Shown: one piece after another, positions 44,293 through 55,122 of the stretch | Numbering within the stretch: the stretch's first letter is position 1 | Layout of the letters: each line of letters starts with the position of its first letter | Source: CBDFHB01 sp965250115 | Lineage (GTDB): Bacteria > Acidobacteriota > Vicinamibacteria > Marinacidobacterales > SMYC01 | Length of the DNA: 64,000 nucleotides | Reading direction: 5' to 3' | NCBI GenBank assembly: GCA_965250115.1 | Contig: CBDFNJ010000001.1 | Coordinates: forward strand, 248,001-312,000 | Translations under genes and position numbers: made by a program | Notes under the pieces: model-generated | What the model saw: the letters and a program-made list of their open reading frames with translations, nothing else | What the model was told of the DNA's origin: nothing | Databases searched by the model: none

Positions 44293-46378
44293 TTAGGTAT
44301 ATATCGAACCATCTGACTATATGCTGGAGTCGCTCTACCCTGTGCTTTGGCCCCCCATCCCTAGAAAGTTGATGGTTCTCCCCGGGGAACCTGACGAACT
44401 CGACGACCCTTTTCAGCTCCTTCAACGCTACGAAAAGCCGTTCGGCCTGATGAATCGGGGCAATAAAATCCAGCTCTGAGTGGATGATCAAGAGCGGCGT
44501 CTTCATGTTCTTTACATAGGCCATGGGCGCGCGCGAGCCGCTCCTCTGCGAGACAGCTGCCTTGAACCGGTCAGTATGCCCTATGATCCAGTTCGTCATG
44601 AAGCCGCCAAAGGAACCTCCAGTGACGCCCAGCCTCTCTGGGTCGACGAAGGGGTAGGTCTCGGTGACGTAGTCTACGGCCTCCATGAGGTCCTGATAAT
44701 CTCGTTCACCACGGCGACCAGCGGTATCCTTGAAGGCCGCACCGTACCCGGTGCTCCCACGGGGATTCGTGTAGAACACCGCAAACCCATGGTCGGCGAG
44801 GACTTGGAACTCGTGCTCAGATGCCGCGAACACAAAGCCATAGTCGTTATAACCTGGCCCCCCGTGAACTTGGAGAACCGTCGGGTACTTTTCGCCCTCC
44901 TTGAAACCCTGAGGCTTGATGATCCATCCTTGGACCTGGACGCCGTCACTGGCAGTGAACCAGAACTCCTCCGGCTCACTCAACCTCAGCTTCCTCAGCA
45001 GATTCCTGTTCATATCCGTGAGGCGCCTCATGCCCTTCTCATCCTTTATCCAGAGTTCATATGGCGTCATGATATCCGAAGCGGTGAAGGCGAGGATGGA
45101 GCCAGTCCTGTCAGAGCTGAAGCCGAAGAGACCAACGTTTATCTTTCCCTCGGTCATATACTCCACTTCTCCCTCCAAGCTGACCCTCAAGAGGTGAATG
45201 CAGCCATGGTTGTAAATCTTGAAGTAGACGTACCTGGAGTCAGGAGACCATTTTCGCGGAACCGGCGTGAGCGCCCAGTCCACCGCCCTATCAAATTCGG
45301 CTGTAAGGTTCCTCGGCTCCCCACCTCCAACAGGAAGGATCCAGATGCCCCTATTGATTTGTGAGGCTAGTTTAGGCTCTTCTGCTACTACAGGGCTATC
45401 GAGTCCTGTTAGGGGTGACATGTGAGTGGCACTGGGCATGAGTCCATTGAACGCGAGATATTTACCATCTGGAGACCAACCCAAGGAGTAAAGCCTACTC
45501 ACTTTTTCATTCTCCCAAAGGAACTCCGGATCTCCTCCTTTCGAGGGAATGGTGTAGAGGTGCCTAAATTCGGAGAGGTCCGCATACTCCTCTAGATTGG
45601 AGATGAAGGCCACGCGACTACCGTCGGGGGAAAAGACGGCTGATTCCACATCGAACTCTCCGTCCGTCAGCTGCCTTATCTTCCCTCCCCTTGAGGGGAC
45701 GGAGAAGAGGTGCGTCCTCCTTCCCCGTATGAAGCTGCCACTATGAACCTTGTATGTGATACGTCGGACGATATTTACGTCGCTACCGTCTGCATTCTCG
45801 CCCATGGCTACCTGGGAGGAGAAGAGGATGGTCTTTCCATCAGGGGACCAGGATGGCCACTGGGCGCCTTCCTCTATAGCGGTGAGACTCCTTGCTTCGC
45901 CCCCGTCGGCTGGCATCACGAAGATCTGATTCTTCTCCCCGTTCAACCGGTCGGAGAGGAACAGGATGGTCTTCCCATTAGGAGACCACCGAGGATGGCT
46001 ATCGTTGCCTTTGCCATAGGTAAACTGCTTCGGCAATTTCTCATCCAGAGATAATGACCAGATGTGAGTGTCGTACCTGTCTTTCGTTATATTTGTAGTC
46101 GTGTAGGTGAAGAGCACCTGAGTTCCGTCGGGGGATATCTGCGGGTCCGACACGGGATATCGATGAAAGATAGGCATGATCTTGTAATCTTCTAGTGCTG
46201 GGCGGTCTTGGGTTTTATGGCCTCCTTTGTTAGGGTTATCAGGATTGCCAGGCGAGTTTTCAGGCTTGCCTCTTGTTGTTCTTACTTGGCCTTCAATAAA
46301 GTCAATACCAATAAAAACCAAAGCAAAAGCCAGGAAGGCCAACAATCCAAAAGGTTTCAAATTATGGATTTTTTTCAT
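44243..46378 (-). CDS. S9-family peptidase, exported, C-terminus altered by IS
   Basis: 711 residues from ATG 46378 (AGGAGG upstream; the paralogue starts at the same residue). Signal peptide (LLAFLAFALVFIGIDF), TolB-like beta-propeller with repeated WSPDGKTILF blades, then an alpha/beta-hydrolase domain: nucleophile Ser in GVTGGSFGGFMTN, Asp in HSELDFIAP, His in FPGENHQLS. The last 15 residues (after IYLR) are read from ISAzo13. The Ser-to-Asp interval is shorter than usual for S9. Likely an acyl-peptide or oligopeptide hydrolase. Confidence 0.88.
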   Translation of the reverse strand: MKKIHNLKPFGLLAFLAFALVFIGIDFIEGQVRTTRGKPENSPGNPDNPNKGGHKTQDRPALEDYKIMPIFHRYPVSDPQISPDGTQVLFTYTTTNITKDRYDTHIWSLSLDEKLPKQFTYGKGNDSHPRWSPNGKTILFLSDRLNGEKNQIFVMPADGGEARSLTAIEEGAQWPSWSPDGKTILFSSQVAMGENADGSDVNIVRRITYKVHSGSFIRGRRTHLFSVPSRGGKIRQLTDGEFDVESAVFSPDGSRVAFISNLEEYADLSEFRHLYTIPSKGGDPEFLWENEKVSRLYSLGWSPDGKYLAFNGLMPSATHMSPLTGLDSPVVAEEPKLASQINRGIWILPVGGGEPRNLTAEFDRAVDWALTPVPRKWSPDSRYVYFKIYNHGCIHLLRVSLEGEVEYMTEGKINVGLFGFSSDRTGSILAFTASDIMTPYELWIKDEKGMRRLTDMNRNLLRKLRLSEPEEFWFTASDGVQVQGWIIKPQGFKEGEKYPTVLQVHGGPGYNDYGFVFAASEHEFQVLADHGFAVFYTNPRGSTGYGAAFKDTAGRRGERDYQDLMEAVDYVTETYPFVDPERLGVTGGSFGGFMTNWIIGHTDRFKAAVSQRSGSRAPMAYVKNMKTPLLIIHSELDFIAPIHQAERLFVALKELKRVVEFVRFPGENHQLSRDGGPKHRVERLQHIVRWFDIYLRAGDKISSRFQDGRMV

Positions 46379-46665
46379 CATGTCCTCCTTTTTTATTCTT
46401 ACTACTTTTTGTATTCTTTCTTTCCCTTCGGTATCGGAGATAATCTTCCCCGATGCTTGAAGGATAGGAAAAATCATAGCTTCGCTGATGGGTGCCTGTG
46501 CCAATTTTCGCAGGGTGCATGAGAGAAGGTTCCATTTCAGTACCTCGTGGAGCATAGCAAAGCCCAAGAGCGGCAGAAGCAACGTGTTCGCCCATTTTCC
46601 ATCTCGACAAAGAGCTGGGTCGATGATAAAAGAACGCTCACATTTTTACCGGAGGAGGCAAAACG

Positions 46666-47391
46666 ATGCGCAATCTAATCTTTCTCATGAGTCTTGCTTT
46701 ACTCGTCGGCTGCCAACCGGCGGAGGAGGCGGCGTCGGATGCAGCAACCGAAGACGCGGCCTCGGCCGACGCTGTCACCGACCCCACGGTATCCGCGCCC
46801 GCCAACTACAAAGTTGAGTTCGAGAATGACCACGTGCGAGCGGTTCGAATCACGTACGCCGCCGGCGAAGAAACCGGAATGCACTCGCATCCCGCCTCGG
46901 TGTCGGTCTTTTTGACGGATTCCGAAGGCGTGCTTGCCATGGAGGACGGGAGTGAAATGGAGTTCAACAACAAGGCCGGCGACTCGATGCTGATGGACGC
47001 GCAGAGCCACCAGCCCCGAGCGAAAACGGACTTCGAGCTGATCCAGATCGAGCTCAAGGGCAGCGGTGGCGAAGCCGAGGCGGCACAGGAAGAGGCGTCC
47101 GGTGAGTCGGATGCGACCCAGGTGGAGCCGGATCGCTACAAAACGGCCCTCGAGAACGACCACGTGCGGGTAGTGCGCATTACGTATGGCGCCGGCGAGG
47201 AGGGCGCTCGTCACTCGCATCCGAACGGAGTGTTGGTTTATCTCAACGACGGCTCGTCAGAGCTTATCCTCGAGGACGGGACGAAACGCGAGGCTAGCTT
47301 CAAAGCCGGTGACACCGGGTGGGCTCCGGCGGAGACTCACCACGGCAAGGCCATAACCGACATCGATGCCATCCTGGTCGAGCTAAAGTAA
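46666..47391 (+). CDS. Lipoprotein with two cupin domains
   Basis: 241 residues. Lipobox in SLALLVGCQ, an Ala/Asp/Glu-rich linker, then two cupin domains of about 85 residues that are clear duplicates: NDHVRAVRITYAAGEETGMH and NDHVRVVRITYGAGEEGARH, each with SHP as a metal-site His. The second ends in HHGKAITDIDAILVEL. GGAGG precedes the start. Function unknown; a small periplasmic sugar- or acid-binding or isomerase role is possible. Confidence 0.85.
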   Translation: MRNLIFLMSLALLVGCQPAEEAASDAATEDAASADAVTDPTVSAPANYKVEFENDHVRAVRITYAAGEETGMHSHPASVSVFLTDSEGVLAMEDGSEMEFNNKAGDSMLMDAQSHQPRAKTDFELIQIELKGSGGEAEAAQEEASGESDATQVEPDRYKTALENDHVRVVRITYGAGEEGARHSHPNGVLVYLNDGSSELILEDGTKREASFKAGDTGWAPAETHHGKAITDIDAILVELK

Positions 47392-47408
47392 AGAAGTCGT
47401 TTCTTTCT

Positions 47409-47437
47409 GGGAGAGGAGCTCCCTTAGCTCCTCTCCC
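47409..47437. terminator. Strong hairpin terminator
   Basis: A perfect 12-bp stem, GGGAGAGGAGCT with AGCTCCTCTCCC, closes a 5-base loop 18 bp after the cupin gene stop. T-rich sequence lies outside both arms. It serves the cupin gene and, from the other strand, the end of the MBL remnant. Confidence 0.8.
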
Positions 47438-47730
47438 TTAGCTCGCAACGCGGTAGCCGCCGTCTTTCTCCTCGACCCTGCCCTCTTGCTGCAGCTTGAT
47501 GAGTCCCGAGGCGAGCGAGCGACCCGCCATCTCCCACATTTTCTTGTCAACATCACTGTAGACTTTGCTCACCAGCTCCGACACCGATTGCGGCTCTTTC
47601 GAGAGAGCGGCCAACAGTTGATGCTCCCTCTGCAGCCGGTGGCGGGCGACAAGGCCGTCCTTGGCTCGTGCAACCGTTTCCCAAAGCCACTCGTTCTCTC
47701 CCCGTCAACCGCGGTCCGATTTCTGCCTGT
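47438..47730 (-). pseudogene. MBL-fold hydrolase C-terminal remnant (winged helix)
   Basis: On the minus strand the frame ending with TAA at 47438 reads RHRLQREHQLLAALSKEP, then SVSELVSKVYSDVDKKMWEM and GLIKLQQEGRVEEKDGGYRV. This is the C-terminal winged-helix part found in LACTB2-like metallo-beta-lactamase-fold proteins. It has no start and the catalytic domain is missing; a stop lies upstream near 47710. Confidence 0.6.
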
Positions 47731-48000
47731 TCATACACCGACCTCCCCACCAAGAGCCAGTCTGAGCTGGTTTCAAAGATCCCTACGACCTGATACCCTC
47801 AGCGAGCTTTAGTGAACTCGCCGAGCCGCATGCAAGCCCACGAAATTGGAGGAACACGCTTCTCGATGGGCTATGAAAATTTCCTATCCTTATTAAGAGG
47901 GATTCTAAATCGAAATGATGCCCAAGATTCTCTTTCGCAAAGTTGATATGGGGAATATTGGAGAGTACAAGATGAAGGAAGAACTAAAAAGGAGCACACG
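47731..48000. other. Upstream region of the second S9 gene
   Basis: 270 bp without a gene. The last 120 bp are AT-rich and end in AAAAAGGAG before the ATG, so they likely hold the promoter. No clear operator was seen. Confidence 0.4.
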
Positions 48001-50001
48001 ATGAAGAAAATCCATAATTTGAAACCTTTTGGATTGGTGGCCTTCCTGGCTTTTGCTTTGGTTTTTATTGGTACAGACTTTGTTCAAGGCCAAGAAGGAA
48101 CAACGAAAAAACTAGAAGATTTCGAGATTATGCCTCTTTTCCATCGATATCCTGTGTCGGATCCGCAGATATCTCCCGATGGAACCCGTGTGCTCTTCAC
48201 CTACGCGACCACAAATGTGACGGAAAACAGATACGACACTCATATCTGGTCTCTAACCCTGGATGAGAAAACACCGAAGCAGTTCACCAATGGCCAAGGT
48301 GACGACATCCATCCCAGGTGGTCCCCAGATGGCAAGTCCATTCTGTTCCTTTCCAGTCGATTGGATGAAAATACGGATACAGTCGGAGCCGGCACCGTTT
48401 CGGAAGGCAAGTATCAGATCTTTGTGATGCCAGCTGACGGGGGCGAGGCAAGGAGTATCACTGCTCTGGAGGAAGGCGTCCAGCGACCGTCCTGGTCCCC
48501 TGATGGAAAGACCATTCTCTTCTCTTCCCCAGTACCCCAGAACGAGGCTACAGATGGGAGCGATGTCGATATCATTCGGCGCATCAACTACAAGATCTAC
48601 ACTGGTAGCTACGTACGGGGAAGAAGGACGCACATCTTTTCCGTCCCCCCGAGTGGAGGGGAGATAAGGCAACTGACGGATGGAGAATTCGATGTGGACT
48701 CACCCGTCTGGTCCCCCGCCGGCGATCGCGTTGCCTTCATCTCTAACTTAGAGGATCCCGCGGACCTCTCCGGACTCAATAACCTCTATACCGTTCCCTC
48801 AAAAGGAGGAGATCCAGACCTCCTGTGGAAGAATGCCAGAGTGAGCGGACCCATGGCCTTGGGTTGGTCTCCGGATGGGAAGTACCTCGCATTCTCTGGA
48901 CGCGCGATAGAGAAACCTAGACTACCTTCTCATAGAAATAGGGATGTCTGGATCCTTCCGGTTGAGGGTGGGGAGCCCAAGAACCTTACGGCCAACTATG
49001 ATAGGACGGAGTCCTGGCACCGCCAGCTATACGAACGAATATGGGCTCCTGACTCCAAGCATGTCTACTTCAAGGTCGACGATCTCGGCGCCAAACGCAT
49101 CTTGAGGGCCAGCTTGGACGGAGAGGTCGAGCATATGACCGCCGAGAAGGCGAACGTTGGTCGCTTCGGCTTCAGTCTAGACAGGACTGGTTCCAAGATG
49201 GTCTACACCTCCTCCGACCTTGTGACACCCTTTGAGCTCTGGATAAGGGACGAGAAGGGCACGAGGCGCCTCACGTATTTGCACAAGGAGTTGCTGAGCA
49301 CGCTGAGGGTGAATAAACCGGAGGAGTTCTGGTTCACCGCCAGCGATGGCGCCAAAGTCCACGGATGGATCATCAAGCCCCGGGGCTTCGAGGAGGGCAA
49401 GAAGTACCGGACGATACTCGAGATACATGGGGGGCCAGGTTTTACTTCCTATGGATTCATGTTTGCGGCAACAGAGCACGAGTTCCAAACACTTGCTGAC
49501 CATGGTTACGTGGTCTTCTACACGAATCCGCGCGGGAGCACTGGGTACGGTGCCGCCTTCTCTAATACGTCAGGTCGCCATGGTGAACGAGATTTCCAGG
49601 ACATCATGGAGTCGGTAGACTTTGTCGCAGAGAACTATCCTTTCGCCGATGTCGAGAGGATGGGCGTTACTGGAGGCTCCTTTGGCGGCTTCATGACGAA
49701 CTGGGTCATCGGGCATTCGGACCGGTTCAAGGCAGCTGTCTCGTTGAGGGGAGTTTGGGAAGGTCTCCCGGAGGTCGAGAACATGAATACGCCGCTCTTG
49801 CACATGCATGCAGACCTGGATTTTATTAGCCCAGTTGCGAAGGCTGAAAACCTCTTCGTAGCACTGAAGCGGCAGAAGAAGGTCGTCGAGTTCGTCAGAT
49901 TCCCTAATGAGAACCATGACCTCTCCAGAATTGGGAGGCCCAAACACAGGGTGGAGAGGCTCCAACACATGCTCAGATGGTTTGACAGATACGTGAGGTA
50001 A
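48001..50001 (+). CDS. S9-family peptidase, exported
   Basis: 666 residues, paralogue of the gene at 44243-46378. Signal peptide (LVAFLAFALVFIGTDFVQG), TolB-like propeller (WSPDGKSILFLSSR), hydrolase domain with Ser about residue 559 in GVTGGSFGGFMTN, Asp about 606 in HADLDFISP, His about 638 in FPNENHDLS. Ends WFDRYVR. The Ser-Asp interval of about 48 residues is roughly 30 shorter than in well-known S9 enzymes. The broken sulfatase gene starts 13 bp after its stop. Confidence 0.92.
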   Translation: MKKIHNLKPFGLVAFLAFALVFIGTDFVQGQEGTTKKLEDFEIMPLFHRYPVSDPQISPDGTRVLFTYATTNVTENRYDTHIWSLTLDEKTPKQFTNGQGDDIHPRWSPDGKSILFLSSRLDENTDTVGAGTVSEGKYQIFVMPADGGEARSITALEEGVQRPSWSPDGKTILFSSPVPQNEATDGSDVDIIRRINYKIYTGSYVRGRRTHIFSVPPSGGEIRQLTDGEFDVDSPVWSPAGDRVAFISNLEDPADLSGLNNLYTVPSKGGDPDLLWKNARVSGPMALGWSPDGKYLAFSGRAIEKPRLPSHRNRDVWILPVEGGEPKNLTANYDRTESWHRQLYERIWAPDSKHVYFKVDDLGAKRILRASLDGEVEHMTAEKANVGRFGFSLDRTGSKMVYTSSDLVTPFELWIRDEKGTRRLTYLHKELLSTLRVNKPEEFWFTASDGAKVHGWIIKPRGFEEGKKYRTILEIHGGPGFTSYGFMFAATEHEFQTLADHGYVVFYTNPRGSTGYGAAFSNTSGRHGERDFQDIMESVDFVAENYPFADVERMGVTGGSFGGFMTNWVIGHSDRFKAAVSLRGVWEGLPEVENMNTPLLHMHADLDFISPVAKAENLFVALKRQKKVVEFVRFPNENHDLSRIGRPKHRVERLQHMLRWFDRYVR

Positions 50002-50149
50002 ACGTCTCACAGCCATGCTCAGGTTCCGGTCGACGGTCGTTAAAGGACTCTTGCTTGTTTTGGGGGTGACGATTGGTTGTTCCCAACCCGAAACGATCCT
50101 GAACCGCCCCGGGTTTCCCGGAGACTCCAACTCTTGAGAGGATGGAGTC

Positions 50150-50470
50150 ATGACAAGACGAAGCAGGTATTCACCGGAGGTAAAAGAGCGCGCAGTGCGG
50201 ATGGTTTTCGACCAGCAGGCTCAGCACGAATCTCAGTGGTCAGCGATCTCATCGATTGCGTCGAAGATTGACTGTACGCGGGAAACGCTACGCACGTGGG
50301 TGCGGCGAGCAGAGCGTGATGCTGGGAAACGAGCGGGACTGACGACGGACGAGCGTCAGCGGCTGAAGGAGCTTGAGCGAGAGAACCGTGAGCTAAAGCG
50401 GGCGAACGAGATCCTTCGCAAGGCGTCGGCGTTTTTCGCCCAGGCGGAGCTCGACCGCCGACCGAGGTGA
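50150..50470 (+). CDS. IS3-family OrfA
   Basis: 106 residues. TRRSRYSPEVKERAVRMVFD and a helix-turn-helix (CTRETLRTWVRRAERDAG) with the leucine-zipper end ELERENRELKRANEILRKAS, usual for IS3-subgroup OrfA. GAGAGGATGGAG upstream. Confidence 0.93.
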   Translation: MTRRSRYSPEVKERAVRMVFDQQAQHESQWSAISSIASKIDCTRETLRTWVRRAERDAGKRAGLTTDERQRLKELERENRELKRANEILRKASAFFAQAELDRRPR

Positions 50471-51385
50471 ATGTGTTGTTCGTGGACGCGAACCGTGAAA
50501 ATTACGGGGTCGAGCCGATCTGCCGGATGCTTCCGATCGCCCCGTCGACCTAATTACGAGCAGAAAGCGAGAGAGAAGGACCCAAGCCGCCAGCCAGCGA
50601 GAGCGAAGCGCGACGTCCAACTCCGCGGCGAGATTCGTCGTGTACGGCAAGAGAACTTTGACGTGTATGGCGTGCGCAAGGTCTGGCGTCAGCTGTGCCG
50701 TGAGGGCCGCGACGTGGCTCGATGCACGGTGGCCCGTCTGATGCGTGAAATGGGTCTCCAGGGCGCGGTCCGTGGACGTCGATTCAAGACGACGAAGCCG
50801 GATTCGAGCGGCGCTCGCCCGATGGACCTCGTGGAGCGCGACTTCAACGCCACACGCCCGAACGAGCTCTGGGTTTCGGACCTGACCTACATTGCCACGT
50901 GGCGCGGCTTCGTGTATGTCGCCTTCGTCATCGACGTCTTCGCTCGACTCATCGTCGGTTGGCGAGCGACGACATCGTTGACTGCCGGCATCGCTCTCGA
51001 TGCGTTGGAGCAGGCGCTGCACGAGCGCCGACTAAACCCAGAAGATCCATTGGTGCATCACAGCGATCGCGGCGTGCAGTACGTCTCGATCCGTTACACC
51101 GAGCGGCTCGCCGAGGCGGGTATTGAGCCGTCCGTCGGCAGCCGAGGCGACTCTTACGATAACGCTTTGGCTGAATCCATCATCGGCCTCTACAAGACCG
51201 AGGTGATCCGTCGACGTGGGCCCTGGCGTGGTCTCGAAGACGTTGAGTTCGCCACCCTCGAGTGGGTCCATTGGTACAACACGCAACGACTCTTGGAGCC
51301 GATCGGAAATGTCTCCCCCGTCGAGTACGAGATGAACTACTATCGGTCGCAGGAAGGCTCGCTAGAGATGGCGAGACTCAACTAA
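50467..51385 (+). pseudogene. IS3-family OrfB transposase, frameshifted
   Basis: GTG 50467 overlaps the orfA stop and opens NVLFVDANRENYGVEPICRM. An extra A near 50552 (CCTAATTACG) puts a stop after APST; the next frame gives YEQKAREKD and runs to 51385. DDE residues Asp (WVSDLTYI), Asp (HHSDRGVQYV) and Glu (DNALAESIIGLYKTE) are present, so a one-base correction would restore it. Confidence 0.88.
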
Positions 51386-52810
51386 AACAGTCTTCGGAAA
51401 ACCCGGGGCGGTTCAATCCCATCGACACCCAACATCCTGCTCATCTATACCGATCAGCAACGCTTCGATACCATTGGTCGGCTCGGCAACAATCTCATTC
51501 AAACTCCCCATTTGGATCGACTCGTTGACGAAGGTGTCGCCTTTACTCACGCGGTCGTCCCGACGCCGGTGTGCTCGCCGTCTCGCTGGGGTCTCATGAC
51601 CGGACAATGGTCCACGACTCATCAGCGCTACTCCAACCACCACGAGGTTCCGAGGCCGGCAACGGATTTGGTCACGGAGTTGCGAGGAGCCGGGTATCGG
51701 ACCGGGCTCTTGGGCAAGAACCATACGTTTCTCGAAGCCGAGGACTTCGATGTCTGGGACGAGCACCCTGAGCCCGGGGACCCAGTGGCTCTGCGGGAGC
51801 GACGCCGCTGGATGGGGTCCGCCGGGAAGAAGTACCCGCGGCTTGCGGAGGAAGCCGTCCCCGGCGGCATCGAAGCTGACCCGGCACACGCCAAGACCGA
51901 CGCGGCCTTACGCTTCATTGAAACCGATGATGGGCGACCGTTCTTCCTTTGGCTTTCGTACCTCCATCCCCATTCGCCCTACATCGTGCCCGAGCCTTTT
52001 TCAGCATGTACAAAGACGTGACGCTGCCCGAGCCGGCTATAGAAGCTGAGGGGCTCGAAGCCGCGGGAAAGCCCTTTCGCCAGCAGTATCATCAAAAAAA
52101 CAACGACGCTCTTCTGCCCTTCACCTCTGAGCAAGTCCGTCTCATGCGACGGGTGTACCACGGACAAATCTCTCTCCTGGATCGCGAGATCGGTCGGGTG
52201 CTCGACTATCTCGAGCAAAAAGGGCTTGCCGAGAACACTCTCGTGGTCTTTACGAGTGACCACGGCGACTACATGGGCGAACACGGCTTGATGACCAAGA
52301 GCCCAGCCATGTACGACTCCCTCGTGAGGGTACCGTTCCTCGTGCGTTGGCCCGGTCACATCGACAGGGGACGGAGAGACACTCGCTTCGTATCCCATGT
52401 CGATCTGATGCCGACGTTTCTCGAAGTCGCCGGTCATCCGATTCCTAACTCGGTTCAAGGTGCGAGTCTCGTACCTCTTCTGAGAGATGGAGGACAGGGC
52501 GAATCAGTTCGCTCGGCGGCCTATAGTGAGTACGGTGCCCCTGGCTCCCCGTACGATAAGTCCCGTCTGGCTCAGGAAGGACTGGCTGATAAAGCCTACG
52601 TCAATTCGTCTGATGATCGCCTGCCATGGGAGGCGAATCCCGTTGCTCTGTCCGGCCGTGTTTTTGTCCACTCGGCCTGGCCCACTTCGCTCATCTGAAA
52701 TGGCCCACCTTAAGTTATTGATTCTTAAAGAACGAACGTAAAAAAAGCCCCTTTCCCTTATCCTGCGGCCGAAACGAACGTGCAGGCCGCCCGGAGTCGA
52801 AACACAGCTC

Positions 52811-53584
52811 TCATGCCTTTGGAGCCTTGTTCTTGCTGCGGACGGTGCGGCGGAAGCGGTAGGACTCGGTTCCTGTCTCGAGGATGTGCGCCTGGTCGGT
52901 CACACGATCGAGCAGCGCCTTGCAGAGTCGGGCGTTGGTGAACACCTGGGTCCATTCGGAGAACGGGAGATTCGTCGTGATCACGAGCGCGGCGGTCTCG
53001 CTGCGCTCCGAGATCACCTGGAACAACAGCTCGGCGCCGACATCGGCGAGGGGCACGTAGCCGAGCTCATCGATGCACAGCAGCTCGAAGCGGACGTAGC
53101 GGCGGATGATGCGGGACAGCTCGTGTTCCTGCCGCGCCTCGACGAGCTCGTTGACGAGTTTCGAGGCGGTGGTGAAGCGGACGCGGCGACGTTGTTGGCA
53201 TGCGGCCACACACAACGCGCTCGCCAGGTGGGTCTTGCCGGCACCCGCGTCGCCGAGGAAGATGACCGGCTGCGCTCGGTCGATGTAGTGACCCTCCGCG
53301 AGCTCTTTTATCCGGCGGCCCGAGACCTTGGGCGACTGTGAGAAGTCGAACTCGTCAACGGTCTTCGTCCGCGGTAGTTGTGCTTCCTTCAATCGTCTCT
53401 AAACGGCTCGGTGTTCGCGTTCCTCGACCTCGGCGCTGAGCAGGACGTCGAGATACCGGACGTGGCTTTGCTTGTCGCACCATGCTTGCTCCGCCAGCTT
53501 CTGGAACTGGCTCGCCACGGTCGGCATGCGCAGCGTCTTGCAATGCTGACGGATGGTGCCGAGCTCGACGCTTCGCCCGCTCAC
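52811..53584 (-). pseudogene. istB: IstB, copy B, with amber stop
   Basis: A TAG replaces the Gln codon (about residue 62, RAVQRRL), splitting the frame into 53399-53584 and 52811-53392. Walker A is GDAGAGKTHLA, Walker B ELLCIDELGYVP. Apart from the stop the gene is complete, so re-initiation or trans-complementation is conceivable. Confidence 0.9.
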
Positions 53585-55122
53585 GGGTTCACCTCCGTGA
53601 TCAGCTCGTTGTAGTGGCTCACGCCCGGCGCAGCTCGTTCGTAGCGCGCAAGGTGTCCAAGCTCGACATCGTCCAGGCTACGCTCGGGGTTCCGTTGTAG
53701 CGACGCGGTATCGAGGAGATGGCGAAGCGCTTCGAGATCGGTGCACCCGAGCTCGAGGGCGTGGGCGACGGTCTCACGAAGCTTGTCGTATCCTTGCTTG
53801 CGCCCTAGCTGGATGAGCTCCACCATCTGGCGCGTGCCATCGAGCTTGCCGTGGCGACGGTTCAGCTTCGCCCACAGCTTGTCATAGCTTGCGGGCCATC
53901 GTCCTTTCGCGCGCCACTGCGCAAGCGGCGTCGAGCCCGCAAGGGCACCGGGCTTGCGCTCCAACACGTCGAGGTAGTGCTCAAGCTCGTACAACGACTG
54001 GCCCCGTTCGTAGCAGCGCTCGTGTCGTGCCACCACGCGGCCTTCGCGCCACGCTTCGACCGCCAGCGGCAGCAGCTTCACCATCACCCGCTGGCCCGGC
54101 TTCAAGGGCGTCGAGTACCAGTTCGTGCCGGCCCGAACGCAGCCCCTCTTGTCCACCGTCGTGCAGCGCTTCTCCTCGAGCTCGAAGCCCTCGTCGGCCA
54201 TCGGGAGTAGGTGCACTCGCTCGAGCTCCATTGCCGCGCCCACCGCGTGTTCCTTGCCAGCGATGTGGCGCTTGTTCTCTTCGAGGCAGCGACCACGCAA
54301 GTACGCGTTGAGCTCGTCCCAGTCAGCAAACTCCGGTACCGGCGTCCAGTGGTTGCGGCGGAAGTAGCCCACTTCGCTTTCTACCCCACCTTTCTCGTTG
54401 CCTCGACTCGGATTGCAGAACTCCGAGTCGAATCCCCAGTGCGAGCGAAACGCTACGAAGCGCTCCGTCTGGTGGCGCTGGTAACCCCGAAGGATCTTGC
54501 GAACCGCCAACGTCAGATTGTCGTAGCGCATCCGACGGAACACCCCACCGAAGAACTCGAACGCCTTCTCCTGAGCCTCGAAGAACGCTTGCTGCGTTGC
54601 GCGGGGATAGCCTCGATGGAACGCGCCACCGCCGGCCATGCTCCGTACCACGAGCGTGTGCACCTTCGTCAGCTCGCCACCGATCCGGGCGTGCGACTCG
54701 TACCAGTCCACCTGAGCTTCATCGCCCCAGACATAGCTCTGCGGGATGAACACCTCCGCGTGCTTCAAGCCGAGCTCACGTTTCCGGCGGGATACGTAAC
54801 GGCGAACCGTCGATTCGCCCACCTCGTGATTCGGGTACCTCTCTCGCAATCGATCCCGGATACGACGCGCGGTGTGACGCTGCTTGCGTGGCTCGTGTCT
54901 GTCGGCGTCGAGGATCGCGTCGATGAAATCGCGGACCGGGCCGAGCTTCGGGCTCTCTCGCGGCGTGGGCTTTCGCTCCGGCGGCATCGCGCTACGCAAT
55001 GCGTCACGCACCATCCGGCGGTGGACTCCGAACTTCTTCGCTACCCCAACTATCGTCCCGACTCCGTGTTCGTACTCTCGACGCATCTGCTCGAACAATC
55101 GCACTTTGGCGCACCTTTCCAA
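53581..55122 (-). CDS. istA: IS21-family transposase IstA, copy B
   Basis: 513 residues, TTG start as in copy A. All DDE residues present. Differs from copies A and C at many positions (for example AKKFGVHRRMVRDALRSAMP). Confidence 0.93.
   Translation of the reverse strand: MERCAKVRLFEQMRREYEHGVGTIVGVAKKFGVHRRMVRDALRSAMPPERKPTPRESPKLGPVRDFIDAILDADRHEPRKQRHTARRIRDRLRERYPNHEVGESTVRRYVSRRKRELGLKHAEVFIPQSYVWGDEAQVDWYESHARIGGELTKVHTLVVRSMAGGGAFHRGYPRATQQAFFEAQEKAFEFFGGVFRRMRYDNLTLAVRKILRGYQRHQTERFVAFRSHWGFDSEFCNPSRGNEKGGVESEVGYFRRNHWTPVPEFADWDELNAYLRGRCLEENKRHIAGKEHAVGAAMELERVHLLPMADEGFELEEKRCTTVDKRGCVRAGTNWYSTPLKPGQRVMVKLLPLAVEAWREGRVVARHERCYERGQSLYELEHYLDVLERKPGALAGSTPLAQWRAKGRWPASYDKLWAKLNRRHGKLDGTRQMVELIQLGRKQGYDKLRETVAHALELGCTDLEALRHLLDTASLQRNPERSLDDVELGHLARYERAAPGVSHYNELITEVNP

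Larger units (their letters stand above)
50100..51415. mobile_element. IS3-family element inserted in sulfatase
   Basis: 1316 bp, ends TGAACCGCCCCGGG and inverted CCCGGGGCGGTTCA, 4-bp target duplication ATCC at 50096-50099 and 51416-51419. Carries orfA and a frameshifted orfB. A different IS3 subgroup from the element at 36089. Confidence 0.93.
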
